Shown here in pieces: positions 9,221 through 16,839 of a stretch of 29,363 nt of DNA. The stretch's first letter is position 1. Every line of letters starts with the position of its first letter. Source of the DNA: Opitutus sp. (GTDB taxonomy: Bacteria > Verrucomicrobiota > Verrucomicrobiae > Opitutales > Opitutaceae). The notes beneath the pieces are model-generated. The model was not told the origin of the DNA. It worked only from the letters and a program-made list of their open reading frames with translations, and made no database searches. The position numbers and the translations under genes are program-made. The stretch covers positions 1-29,363 of the forward strand of contig SIBR01000044.1 of assembly GCA_009695065.1 (NCBI GenBank), in the 5' to 3' direction.

Positions 9221-9296
9221 GTCGCCCTGCCCGAGAGGGCAGGGATGATGGCATTTTCGTTTTGTGCTCGCTCCCGTCTCTCTCGAGGCGGGCTAC
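9221..9296. repeat. GTAG...CTAC paired-hairpin element, copy 1 (76 bp)
   Basis: GTCG (a GTAG variant) is followed by CCCTGCCC-GAGA-GGGCAGGG (9225-9244), a 28-nt spacer, CCCGTCTC-TCTC-GAGGCGGG (9273-9292, one G-T pair) and CTAC. It has the same architecture and total length as the element at 19380-19455. Confidence 0.75.
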
Positions 9297-9361
9297 GAAT
9301 ACACCTTTGGTTGCGGCTGCCGTGGTGGGAAATATCCGGGCCGGCGTGAAAAACCGCGGCC

Positions 9362-10365
9362 TTGCGTGGTGCTGGTGCCCAGCAGGGTGGCAGCTACGTG
9401 CGACAGCTGAAGGCCGAGGAGTCACTGCTAGTCAAGCGGGTCAAGGAGAACGTGGTCATCACGGTTCCAGAGGCTCTAGACAACCAGCTGGCCAATGTGC
9501 TGGTGATCAAGGGAGGGGGCCAGTTGAACGAAGCCGGCGTCCGGGCGCTGGTGACCGACCTGGCGGCCCTGGTCGAAGCGAAGGGCAAACCCTTTTTGAC
9601 GGGCTTGGCACACCTGGGCGACGAGATCCTCATTCACGACAAGTACTACCGCGGCGAGTGGATCGACGGGCAGTTCGCTCCGTACCCATACAGCAAATCC
9701 AGTAGGATGTTCGAAGACGCACGCGATGCTAACGCGGCTGGACTTAAAACACTGCTCCAAAAGTACGGTTTGACTGTCGGCAAATCCGAAACGAGATTCG
9801 TCGAGGCCGCATCCAACCCAGACCTGATTTATGAAGGAAAACGAACAATCGACCCAGTCCGAAGCGGCGAGAGCACTGCGGGAAAGTCTTCTTTGGCAGG
9901 ATCGGGTAAACGAGCAGCTAAAGCGGGAGGGGACGTACAGTCCCTCAGTCGGCAGCTCCGAGGTGTCTATCTTGATGCCGCTCGCAATGCCGTCCCGTCC
10001 CAAGGCGCCGGCGCGGCCTACACCGCCGACCAGCTAGCGTACACGAAGGAGAGGTTGACCCAGAACCTCTCCAAGAAGCTTGGCCCTGATGCCAAGCAGG
10101 CCATCACGCAGCTGGCCGTTGACGCTGCGGTCATGTCAGCCCCAGATAACGCGCCGTTCCTTAGGCAACAGCTGCCGGCGGGCATCGCTGAGATGCTTTT
10201 CGATTCGATGCAGGCCATCGCGGCTGGGAAGAAAATCGACAGCTCGAAACTGGCCCGCCGTGGCTCCGCAGAGTTCTTGCCGACTGACCACCCGATCATT
10301 CAGGGCGCCATACGAGCTGCGGTCCCCAAGCTGGCCCAGGAGGGTGCTGCCATGCTGAAACGCAC
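9362..10365 (+). other. Foreign-looking insert encoding an unknown protein fragment
   Basis: Third-position usage and overall composition shift here by eye toward lower GC than the flanking genes, and neither end coincides with a natural gene boundary. The left end has no good start or ribosome-binding site, and the right end runs straight into kinase sequence. I found no transposase, terminal inverted repeats or obvious target duplication. The right boundary is placed at about 10350-10385 because kinase-like sequence (VEKAEAFLIDDLL) begins there. Confidence 0.45.
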
Positions 10366-10918
10366 GACGCGCAACGTCGAGAAGGCGGAGGCGTTTCTGA
10401 TCGACGATCTGCTGTTGCTCGCGCGGCTCGACTCCGGTCGCGTGGAATTAAACTGGCAAGCCGTGCCGCTGCAGGCGGCGGCGCAGGAGGCGTTGGATGA
10501 CGCGGCGCTGATCGCCCGCGCCCGGGGCGTCAGTTTGGAAAACGCGGTGCCGGCCGATCTCGTCGCTCACGCGGATCCCGAGCGGTTGCGCCAAATTTTC
10601 GCCAACCTGATCGACAACGCGATCAAGTATGGCCGGGGCGAAGGCCGGGTCGTGGTGCGCGGCCGCGCCCTGGACGCCACCCGGGTGGAGTTTGCGGTCC
10701 GGGATGACGGCCCGGGGATCCCGGCCGACGCTGTGACGCGAATTTTCGAGCGATTCTATCGCGTGGACAAGGCCCGCTCCCGCGCGCAGGGCGGCACTGG
10801 CCTCGGGCTGGCCATTGTAAAGAACGTCGTGCAGGCGCACGGCGGTGACGTGCGGGTGGAGAGCGCCCCGGGCGCCGGCACGGAATTTTTCATCACGCTG
10901 CCGGCGGGTCCGAAGTGA
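9362..10918 (+). CDS. Chimeric ORF: unrecognised protein fragment fused to C-terminal half of a sensor histidine kinase
   Basis: The frame is open from 9350; TTG 9362 or GTG 9398 could start it, and there is no early ATG. Residues ~1-335 are an unrecognised soluble, mostly alpha/beta protein (e.g. DEILIHDKYYRGEWIDGQF, later LGPDAKQAITQLAVDAAVMS). Codons such as CTA, AGG and TCA are unlike the neighbours. From about residue 340 the sequence becomes a host-style histidine kinase: the end of the dimerisation helix (AFLIDDLLLLARLDSGR), the N box (N415 to N419 in NLIDNAIKYG), the G1 box DDGPGIP (448-454), the F box IFERFYRVDKARS and the G2 box GGTGLGLAIVKN. The H box with the phospho-accepting histidine, the sensor region and the usual upstream response regulator are all absent. 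The kinase is therefore most likely a pseudogene remnant captured in frame. Expression of the fusion, or an assembly chimera, cannot be excluded. Confidence 0.6.
   Translation: MRGAGAQQGGSYVRQLKAEESLLVKRVKENVVITVPEALDNQLANVLVIKGGGQLNEAGVRALVTDLAALVEAKGKPFLTGLAHLGDEILIHDKYYRGEWIDGQFAPYPYSKSSRMFEDARDANAAGLKTLLQKYGLTVGKSETRFVEAASNPDLIYEGKRTIDPVRSGESTAGKSSLAGSGKRAAKAGGDVQSLSRQLRGVYLDAARNAVPSQGAGAAYTADQLAYTKERLTQNLSKKLGPDAKQAITQLAVDAAVMSAPDNAPFLRQQLPAGIAEMLFDSMQAIAAGKKIDSSKLARRGSAEFLPTDHPIIQGAIRAAVPKLAQEGAAMLKRTTRNVEKAEAFLIDDLLLLARLDSGRVELNWQAVPLQAAAQEALDDAALIARARGVSLENAVPADLVAHADPERLRQIFANLIDNAIKYGRGEGRVVVRGRALDATRVEFAVRDDGPGIPADAVTRIFERFYRVDKARSRAQGGTGLGLAIVKNVVQAHGGDVRVESAPGAGTEFFITLPAGPK
10369..10918 (+). 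pseudogene. Histidine-kinase remnant (late DHp helix plus HATPase_c domain only)
   Basis: The last ~183 codons of the chimeric frame encode the ATP-binding domain of a PhoR/BaeS-like sensor kinase, with N, G1, F and G2 boxes intact. The upstream half that should hold the transmembrane sensor, HAMP/PAS and H box has been replaced. The neighbouring phosphate-uptake operon makes a PhoR origin tempting but not shown. Confidence 0.6.
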
Positions 10919-10934
10919 CGCCGCGGCCGCGGTC

Positions 10935-12593
10935 TCACCACCTCTCGGTGCGGTTCGTAATCTGTATCTCGCCGCGGGGCAGGGGCAGGGCGAGCCGCTC
11001 GATCGCCGCGTCGAACAGCAGCCGGCGCTGCTCCAGCGACAGGCCAGGTTCAAACACCGCGGTGCGGTAATCAGTATAGGCCTCCTCGCTTTCCTTCAAT
11101 GCGGCAATGCGCGCGGCCGAAATCAGCGCGGCGTCAATCTTCTCTCGCTTGATTTCTTTCAGGAATTCGCCGGCCTCGCGGCGAATCGCGTCCTGTTCGT
11201 TGAAAAGCTCGGCGATCCGGCGGCCATAGTCCTCGGACACGGCGGTCAGGTCGGCGCGAACCTTCACGAGTATGGCGTCCTCCTCCTTGGAGGCCCCGGG
11301 GCTGCGCGGCGTGCGCATCGGGACCGCGACGGATTTCATGCCTTCCTCGTCAAAGCGGTAGGCGATCCGAATCCGGACGTTGTCGTAGGTGCTGGCCTGG
11401 ATGGCATCGGCCTTGGCCGTGGCCTCGCGCTGGGCAGTCGCCTGGTCACGCAGCAGTCCGGCGATCCGGCTGGCCAGCGCGACGGGCAGGGGCGAATGCT
11501 CGGTCGTGCGCAGCGGGACCGAATTCTGCGCCAGACCCCGGCGGATTTCTTCCGCGAGGGTGTCCACCTCGGCCAACCCCTTGGCTTGTTTCGCGGCGAG
11601 AATCTTCAGCGGACTGCGGAAGAGGTGCAGGCTTTGGCCGTCGTAGGTGTAGACGGCGTCGTAAAGTTCCTTTTTCAACTGGGACTTCTTCGTCTGGTAC
11701 GCGGCCACCTTCGTGGCCAGCTCGGGCGGCAGGTCATCGGGTAGCTGCACGCGGGCGGGTTCGGGCGAGAAGAAAAGGTAAGCCTGGTTCGCACTGGCCT
11801 TGGCGTCCTCCTTCACCGCACCCAAGAGATCAATCATGATTTCGCGGAGCAGCTGGCGCTGGGCCGGGAGGAGGCCGTTCTGGTAATAGGCGTAGCCGCG
11901 CATCACGATGGCGATTTCGAGCGGTGAAAAACCGCGCCTCTCCCGATCCCCGAGATGCCACTGGCGCAGCGCCGACCAGCCAAAATTTCCCGAGGAGAGC
12001 TCCTTGCGAATTCGATCAGCCTCGTTTTCGAGCTGCGCGATTTTCGGGGTCTGGATCCGGGCCAGGGCTTCCAACGCCTGCTGGCGGGCGACCGGATCCA
12101 CGTCACGCCAGCGGTGGAGTTCGCCCTGGAGTTCCTTTTGCAGCGCCAACTTGGCGGTGCGGTATTGGGTGAGCAGCCCCCGAACCTTTTCGAACATGGT
12201 CTCCGTGTAGAGCCGGGTACTCAGCACGGGGTAGAATATTTCGTTGACGTGGGTCGCGAGCTCAAGCGGAGCCGGCAGACGGCCGGGGGCGACGACTGAG
12301 TTGGCCACCGGCCAGTCCAGCGGCGGAACGATGGGCGGAAAAAAGATCGGGACCCGTTCGGCCGGCCTTTGTCTCCCGTCCGGAAAGAGGACGGGCGGCT
12401 CGTTGCCCTGCGGGTCCGGCATGCTGCCGCGCCGCGTGCCCTGAGCCGCGGCCTCCGTCAGGCCGGCGAGCGCCCACGCGCCGACAACGGCGAACTTCAG
12501 CAGGGCCAGCCGATGACGACTCGGCCGAGGGAACCGAAAGGTGCTAACGCCGGGGGAAGCCGAAGCCAGGTATCGCATGGCACGGGAAAGCAT
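10935..12593 (-). CDS. Exported hypothetical protein, helical
   Basis: This is a 552-residue protein of no family I recognise. The start is ATG 12593, with GAGGGG about 11 nt upstream; ATG 12578 is an alternative. The N-terminus has arginines then LALLKFAVVGAWALAGLTEAAAQ, a Sec-type signal with probable cleavage after AAAQ. A proline-rich segment follows (FFPPIVPPLDWP), then a long, charged, mainly helical body with many Glu/Lys/Arg/Gln residues, probably coiled coil in parts (about residues 130-210 and 430-520). It begins 46 nt after the PiT gene on the same strand, so it may be the last gene of the phosphate operon. It converges with the kinase remnant, with a 16-nt gap. An envelope or structural role is possible; nothing catalytic is visible. 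Confidence 0.75.
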   Translation of the reverse strand: MLSRAMRYLASASPGVSTFRFPRPSRHRLALLKFAVVGAWALAGLTEAAAQGTRRGSMPDPQGNEPPVLFPDGRQRPAERVPIFFPPIVPPLDWPVANSVVAPGRLPAPLELATHVNEIFYPVLSTRLYTETMFEKVRGLLTQYRTAKLALQKELQGELHRWRDVDPVARQQALEALARIQTPKIAQLENEADRIRKELSSGNFGWSALRQWHLGDRERRGFSPLEIAIVMRGYAYYQNGLLPAQRQLLREIMIDLLGAVKEDAKASANQAYLFFSPEPARVQLPDDLPPELATKVAAYQTKKSQLKKELYDAVYTYDGQSLHLFRSPLKILAAKQAKGLAEVDTLAEEIRRGLAQNSVPLRTTEHSPLPVALASRIAGLLRDQATAQREATAKADAIQASTYDNVRIRIAYRFDEEGMKSVAVPMRTPRSPGASKEEDAILVKVRADLTAVSEDYGRRIAELFNEQDAIRREAGEFLKEIKREKIDAALISAARIAALKESEEAYTDYRTAVFEPGLSLEQRRLLFDAAIERLALPLPRGEIQITNRTERW

Positions 12594-12639
12594 GGCGGTC
12601 CGGCCCCTCGAAGGAAATGCGAAATTGGACGGGACGCGC

Positions 12640-13707
12640 TTACCTGCCCAGGTCGCGAGCCACGAGCACGAGTCCGTAGCCCAGCAGCCCCGTGATCGGC
12701 AGCGTCAGTACCCAGGCCCAGATAATCCGTTCGACGACGCCCCATTTCACGGCGCTCAGCCGTTTCGAGGCGCCCACCCCCATGATGGCCGTGGAGATGA
12801 CGTGGGTCGTTGAGACCGGCACGCCCTTCAGGGCCGTGATATGAAGAATAAGGGCTGCCGTGGTCTCGGCCGCGAAACCGTGCACCGGCTGCATCTTGAC
12901 CATCTTATGACCCATCGTGCGGATGATCCGCCAGCCGCCGGCCGCCGTCCCCGCCGCCATGGTCAGCGCGCAGGTGATGATCACCCAGTTGGGGATGCCC
13001 TTGAATTCGGTCACGCGCAGGAACGAGGCCCAGAGGGGCAAATCGTTGAAGGCGCCCGAGGTCGTGCCGGTGAAAAGCGCCAGCGTGATGATTCCCATCG
13101 TTTTTTGCGCGTCGTTGGAACCGTGACCGAAACCCATGAAACCGGCGCTCAGGAGCTGCGCCTTGCCGAAAATCAAATTTACCATCCGCGGGGTGGTGCG
13201 CTGCAGGATCACGGTCAAAAGCCACATCAGCAGGCCGCCGGCGACGAAACCAATCAGCGGCGAAGTGAACATCGGCAGAACCACCTTCGGCCACAGGCCG
13301 GCGGCCGCGCCTTTGGCGTCGGTGACCGACCAAATCAGCACGTTCCAATTGCCATGGGCGGTGGCCAGCGAGGAGCCGCACAGCCCGCCGATCAGGGCGT
13401 GGCTCGAACTCGACGGCAGGCCCAGCCACCAAGTGAAAAGATTCCAGATGATCGCCCCGAACAAGGCGCAAAAAACCGTCAGCATTGTGACGACCTTGGG
13501 GTCAACGATGCCGCCGCTGATGGTCTTGGCCACGGCGGTGCCAGCCAGCGCGCCGACGAGGTTCCAGAAGGCGGCCCAGGCGATTGCCATCCGGGGCGAC
13601 AGCACCTTCGTGGAAACGACGGTGGCGATGGCGTTGGCCGTGTCGTGAAAGCCGTTGATGTACTCGAAGACCAGCGCGGCCAGCAGAACGAGTAGGAAAA
13701 GCGTCAT
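12640..13707 (-). CDS. pit: PiT-family inorganic phosphate transporter
   Basis: A 355-residue polytopic inner-membrane protein shows both copies of the PiT signature: GFHDTANA at residues 19-26 and GFGHGSNDAQ at 192-201. The paired motifs LPSSSSHALIGG and PVSTTHV (297-303) are also present, and about ten hydrophobic segments can be traced. Family knowledge: low-affinity uptake of metal-phosphate complexes driven by protons (or sodium). The length is shorter than E. coli PitA (about 500 residues) and typical of the compact bacterial form paired with a DUF47 protein. The DUF47 gene lies 106 nt upstream on the same strand, a common pair in bacteria, and the exported hypothetical gene follows 46 nt downstream. 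Confidence 0.95.
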   Translation of the reverse strand: MTLFLLVLLAALVFEYINGFHDTANAIATVVSTKVLSPRMAIAWAAFWNLVGALAGTAVAKTISGGIVDPKVVTMLTVFCALFGAIIWNLFTWWLGLPSSSSHALIGGLCGSSLATAHGNWNVLIWSVTDAKGAAAGLWPKVVLPMFTSPLIGFVAGGLLMWLLTVILQRTTPRMVNLIFGKAQLLSAGFMGFGHGSNDAQKTMGIITLALFTGTTSGAFNDLPLWASFLRVTEFKGIPNWVIITCALTMAAGTAAGGWRIIRTMGHKMVKMQPVHGFAAETTAALILHITALKGVPVSTTHVISTAIMGVGASKRLSAVKWGVVERIIWAWVLTLPITGLLGYGLVLVARDLGR

Positions 13708-13784
13708 GGCACGGAGCGGGAACCGACCACCGGGCAGGCGCGCCGATCAAGCGGGTGGAAACCTGCGGTCACGCCTTCCGCGGA

Positions 13785-13798
13785 CCGGATTAATCCGG
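13785..13798. promoter_or_regulatory. 14-bp perfect palindrome upstream of PiT
   Basis: CCGGATTAATCCGG is a perfect palindrome in the 106-nt gap between the DUF47 stop and the PiT start. It could be an operator for a dimeric regulator or a processing hairpin within the operon. No family match is claimed. Confidence 0.3.
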
Positions 13799-13813
13799 AG
13801 GTTCGTTCCATGG

Positions 13814-14455
13814 TCAGGAGTGCTTCAAGACGATCTGCAGGACGATGTTGCCGGCATTGCGGCAGCGATCGACGGCTTGCTCGACCATCTCGTAGAGCTC
13901 CTGGAGGATGACGAGTTCCTTGGCCTCGTAAGGCCCGTGGTAGAGATCCTTGAGCAGGGTGAGCATGACCTTGTCGGCTTCGCCCTCGGCGTATTGCAGC
14001 CGGTCGTTGGCCTCGCGAATTTTATCGATGTGCGTGCCGCCGCGGAGCTGCTTCACCATGAAGGCCACGGCTTCGGCCGCCTGCGACATGAGAACGGCCT
14101 GACGCTGGAACGCCGCATTGGGCACGCGGCCCGGGTAAATCGAAAGGCGTTCCACGATCTTCTCGACCTGCTTCGGAATGCGATAGAGCGCGAAGGACAG
14201 CGCCTCGATGTCCTCGCGCTCCAGCGGCGTGACGAAGGTCTTGCTCAGTTCCTCGGTCATCAGGTGGCGAATCCGCTTTTCCTTGCGGCGCGTCTGGATG
14301 AACTCGTCGAGGGTGGCCTCGCTGGCATCACCCGCGGCAATTTTTTTCAGGTAACTCGAAAACAGATCCACGCTCGTCTTGGCTTGGTCGGCGCCCGCCT
14401 CGAGCAGGTCGAAGAACTTGTCTTCCTTTCCCAGAAGTTTTTTCAGCGAGAACAT
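13814..14455 (-). CDS. DUF47 / PhoU-like phosphate transport accessory protein
   Basis: The 213-residue protein is started at ATG 14455 (MFSLKKLLGKEDKFF), the usual N-terminus of this family, with AAGGA close upstream. A frame extension to 14497 adds arginine-rich sequence that looks non-native. It is all-helical and cytosolic, with features of the DUF47/PhoU-like fold: FFDLLEAGADQAKTSVDLF, TFVTPLEREDIEALSFAL and AEGEADKVMLTLLKDLYHG, rich in acidic residues that could bind metal. DUF47 proteins usually sit beside PiT transporters and are thought to control them. The order DUF47, PiT, hypothetical on the minus strand fits one operon. Confidence 0.93.
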   Translation of the reverse strand: MFSLKKLLGKEDKFFDLLEAGADQAKTSVDLFSSYLKKIAAGDASEATLDEFIQTRRKEKRIRHLMTEELSKTFVTPLEREDIEALSFALYRIPKQVEKIVERLSIYPGRVPNAAFQRQAVLMSQAAEAVAFMVKQLRGGTHIDKIREANDRLQYAEGEADKVMLTLLKDLYHGPYEAKELVILQELYEMVEQAVDRCRNAGNIVLQIVLKHS

Positions 14456-14605
14456 CGTCCTTGTGAAGTAGCCGCGGCGGACCCGATGGCGAAACAATTC
14501 TGCGGCCCGCGGCCTTTACCTGTGGCGTGGCTTCGGGGGTGGATCGACTTCGGGTCTCTGGGAGCGAACGTGACCTGAGGGGGCCGCGGGCCTAAACAAA
14601 ACCGC

Positions 14606-14630
14606 CGGGCGATTTTGGAAACATCGCCCG
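14606..14630. promoter_or_regulatory. Hairpin upstream of the DUF47-PiT operon
   Basis: CGGGCGAT (14606-14613) pairs with ATCGCCCG (14623-14630) around a 9-nt loop, about 150 nt upstream of the DUF47 start. It may be a leader hairpin or operator; its role is unproven. Confidence 0.3.
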
Positions 14631-14651
14631 ATGGGCTATCCACTAGACTGC

Positions 14652-14674
14652 CGAAAATGCCCCGGGCATTTTCG
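14652..14674 (-). terminator. Hairpin after the YdcF-like gene
   Basis: CGAAAATGCCC (14652-14662) and GGGCATTTTCG (14664-14674) are perfect inverted repeats around one C. The element is 73 nt past the YdcF-like stop (14748) and before the DUF47 operon, a sensible place for a terminator. There is no long U-tract. Confidence 0.45.
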
Positions 14675-14747
14675 TTTGGCCCCCGGTCGGGCCGGTGTGT
14701 TTTACGTTCTTTGATCCGGAATCGGAATCCTCAAACCGACCGGCGGG

Positions 14748-15536
14748 CTAGCCTTTGCCGCGCAGCCAAATCCAGGCGTTGCCCAGGCGCTCATGCACCG
14801 CGGCGGTGCTGCGCTCGAGCGACCCGACGTCGCACACCAGGTCGTTCCAGTTCCATTTGGGGTCGAGATGGGCGGTGTAGTCGGCCGGGCAGGGCAGGGG
14901 TGTCAGCCCGGCATGGCGGAAAAGTGCCACCGAACGCGGCATGTGCCATGCCGTCGTCACGAGCGCGAACGGCTGCCGGCCGATCTTCTCCCGCACCGCC
15001 ATGGACTCGTCCTCGGTGTCGCGCCCATTCTCGATGAGTACAATCCGTCGCGGCTCGATCCCGAGTGAGACTGCCGCCCGGGCCAGGACGGTCGCATGAC
15101 TTTCGTAACTGCGCTCCGCGGGGCCGCTGACGAGCAGTTGCGCCTCCGGCAGGGCGCGGAGGAGGCGGACGGCCTCGACCAGCCGCGCGTTCGCGGACGA
15201 TGAAAGCTGGGCGAGGGCGGAGAGGCCCGGGGCGTTGCCGTTGCCCGAGCCCAGCACGATGACGTAGCGGCACTCGGCGAGTGCCGGCGGCAGCGACACT
15301 CCGACCCGCAACTCGGGAATAGCGGGGTAGCGATTTTCGAGCGGCCGCACCAGCCACTTGCTCACGAGGTTGTTGCTCAGAATCAGGAGCAGGCCGGAGC
15401 CCGTGAGGATCAGCGCCCGCCCGAGTCGCGGCCGGCGTCGGGAGAGCATCAGTCCACTCCCGACGACGAGCAGCAGGAGGCACAACGGCAGCGGCATGAG
15501 CCAGTATCCCAGTTGCTTCTTCAGCCAGAAAAACAT
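14748..15536 (-). CDS. YdcF/ElyC-like (DUF218) membrane protein
   Basis: The start is taken at ATG 15536 (MFFWLKKQLGYWLMPLPLCL), giving 262 residues with two N-terminal membrane segments (about 12-32 and 42-60). An upstream ATG at 15626 would add 30 proline/arginine-rich residues that look non-native. The soluble part has DUF218 motifs: YVIVLGSGN, LLVSGPAERSYESHA, IVLIENGRDTEDES and FALVTTAWHMPRSVALFRHAG. Family knowledge: DUF218 proteins such as SanA, YdcF and ElyC act in envelope or peptidoglycan-precursor (lipid carrier) processes, with the soluble domain probably periplasmic. It is monocistronic and divergent from the sugar ABC operon. Confidence 0.88.
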   Translation of the reverse strand: MFFWLKKQLGYWLMPLPLCLLLLVVGSGLMLSRRRPRLGRALILTGSGLLLILSNNLVSKWLVRPLENRYPAIPELRVGVSLPPALAECRYVIVLGSGNGNAPGLSALAQLSSSANARLVEAVRLLRALPEAQLLVSGPAERSYESHATVLARAAVSLGIEPRRIVLIENGRDTEDESMAVREKIGRQPFALVTTAWHMPRSVALFRHAGLTPLPCPADYTAHLDPKWNWNDLVCDVGSLERSTAAVHERLGNAWIWLRGKG

Positions 15537-15857
15537 CCGCCCAACAAAAGGACCCGGTCGCGGCCGGGCGAGCCTCGGTTTCAGGGCGGGGTGACTGGGA
15601 GGCGGGATCATTTCGACCCGCGGCAATTCAGTCGTGACCCCAAACGGGGTCTGCTCCGGGCCGTTGTTTGTAGTTCCGCCTTCAGGCGGCGACCGACTTG
15701 ATCGATCCTTCGCCTGAAGGCGGAACTACAAACAGCGCCTTCCCTGCACTCCAACATCCGACCTCGACCTCGGTGATTGCCTCCCGCCACAAGACCCCTT
15801 TGGTTCTTCTGCCTCCGCTGGACGGCTGGCGGCGCGACGGGCTCCCCCTTTTTTTTC
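15537..15857. other. Divergent spacer between YdcF-like gene and the sugar ABC operon
   Basis: 321 nt that must hold promoters for both directions. It contains the inverted GTAGTTCCGCC element (15665-15734). The last stretch before the ABC operon (15841-15857) is pyrimidine-rich, with a run of eight T directly before CATG, and has no Shine-Dalgarno. No LacI-type operator is evident. Confidence 0.5.
15665..15734. repeat. GTAGTTCCGCC element pair, perfect 24-nt arms
   Basis: Bases 15665-15688 and 15711-15734 are perfect inverted copies of 24 nt with a 22-nt loop. Inside each arm is a smaller hairpin, CCGCC-TTCA-GGCG(G). GTAG (15670-15673) and CTAC (15726-15729) mark the ends, as in REP-type elements. 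A shorter relative lies at 24680-24705. Confidence 0.8.
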
Positions 15858-16835
15858 ATGAATAAACTCCTCCTCTCTCTTCTGCTCGCCGCCGGTGTCT
15901 CCCTGGCCGGCGGCGCCGAAGTCTACCGCATCGCCGTGATCCCCAAGGGGACCACGCACGAATTTTGGAAATCGATCAACGCGGGTGCCATCCAGGCTCA
16001 GCGTGAACTCGCCGCCCAGGGCATCACAGTGAATATCATCTGGAAGGGTCCGCTCAAGGAGGACGATCGCGAGGCCCAGGTTCAGGTGGTCGAGAATTTC
16101 GTCGGCCAGCGGGTCAGCGCGATGGTGCTGGCGCCGCTCGACCGGAAAGGCCTCGTCGCTCCAGTTGAGACCGCGGTGCGCGGGAAGATCCCCGTGATCA
16201 TCATCGACTCGGCGCTCGAGTCGAAGGCTCCCGCGAGCTTCGTGGCCACGGACAATCGCGAGGGCGGCCGGATCGCCGCCCGTAATCTGGGCAAGGTGCT
16301 CAACGGCAAGGGCAATGTCATCCTGCTCCGCTACGCGGTCGGGTCGGCCAGCACCGAGGATCGCGAGGAGGGATTCCTCGAGGTGATAAAAAAGGATTTT
16401 CCCGGCATCAAGCTGCTGTCGACCGACCAGCACGCCGGCGCCACCCGCGACAGCGCCAAGCGCGTGGCGGAAACACTCCTTAATCGCTACGGCAAACAAG
16501 TGAGCGGAATCTTCGCGTCCAACGAGTCCGCCGCCTCGGGCATGCTCCTCGCCCTGCGCGATGCCGGCTTGGCGGGTGGCAAGGTGAGGTTCGTCGGCTT
16601 TGACGCCGGTGAATCGCTGAACGCCGGACTGAAGGCCGGCGACATGGTGGGCTTCGTCGTCCAGCATCCGATGCGGATGGGTTATCTCGGCGTGAAAACC
16701 GCCGTGGCCGTCTTGCGGGGCGAGAAGGTCCAGGCCGTCATCGACACCGGCGTCGGCTTTGTGACGAAGGAGAACATGGACACGCCCGAAATGGCCGAGC
16801 TCCTCCACCCGCCGCTGGACAAGTATCTGAAGTGA
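15858..16835 (+). CDS. Sugar ABC transporter substrate-binding protein (ribose/galactose type)
   Basis: The 325-residue protein starts at ATG 15858 with a signal peptide (MNKLLLSLLLAAGVSLAGGA) that places it in the periplasm. An in-frame ATG at 15777 would put 27 unrelated residues in front. It is a type-1 periplasmic-binding-protein fold (Peripla_BP_4, RbsB-like): YRIAVIPKGTTHEFWKSI at the start of domain one, AMVLAPLDRKGLVAPVETA, VPVIIIDS-type strand (PVIIIDSAL), IFASNESAASGMLLALRDAG and VGFDAGESLNAGLKAGD. Family knowledge: these bind monosaccharides, and some bind autoinducer-2 or inositol. It is first in a three-gene operon with the ATPase and permease. The exact ligand cannot be read from the sequence. 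Confidence 0.93.
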   Translation: MNKLLLSLLLAAGVSLAGGAEVYRIAVIPKGTTHEFWKSINAGAIQAQRELAAQGITVNIIWKGPLKEDDREAQVQVVENFVGQRVSAMVLAPLDRKGLVAPVETAVRGKIPVIIIDSALESKAPASFVATDNREGGRIAARNLGKVLNGKGNVILLRYAVGSASTEDREEGFLEVIKKDFPGIKLLSTDQHAGATRDSAKRVAETLLNRYGKQVSGIFASNESAASGMLLALRDAGLAGGKVRFVGFDAGESLNAGLKAGDMVGFVVQHPMRMGYLGVKTAVAVLRGEKVQAVIDTGVGFVTKENMDTPEMAELLHPPLDKYLK

Positions 16836-16839
16836 AGGG

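Larger units (their letters stand above)
8970..9361. other. Repeat-rich spacer between asparaginase and the chimeric frame
   Basis: About 390 nt without a plausible gene. It contains the ~100-nt palindrome (9050-9148), a paired GTAG-type element (9221-9296), and a fragment at 9305-9317 (CTTTGGTTGCGGC) that matches the reverse complement of the left arm of the ~100-nt palindrome. The left boundary of the foreign-looking coding DNA lies at or just after this fragment. Confidence 0.6.

Noticed and set aside
7739..9296. CRISPR-like clustering of repeats
   Set aside because: The repeats are few, palindromic, variable in stem sequence and irregularly spaced; there are no uniform spacers and no cas genes.
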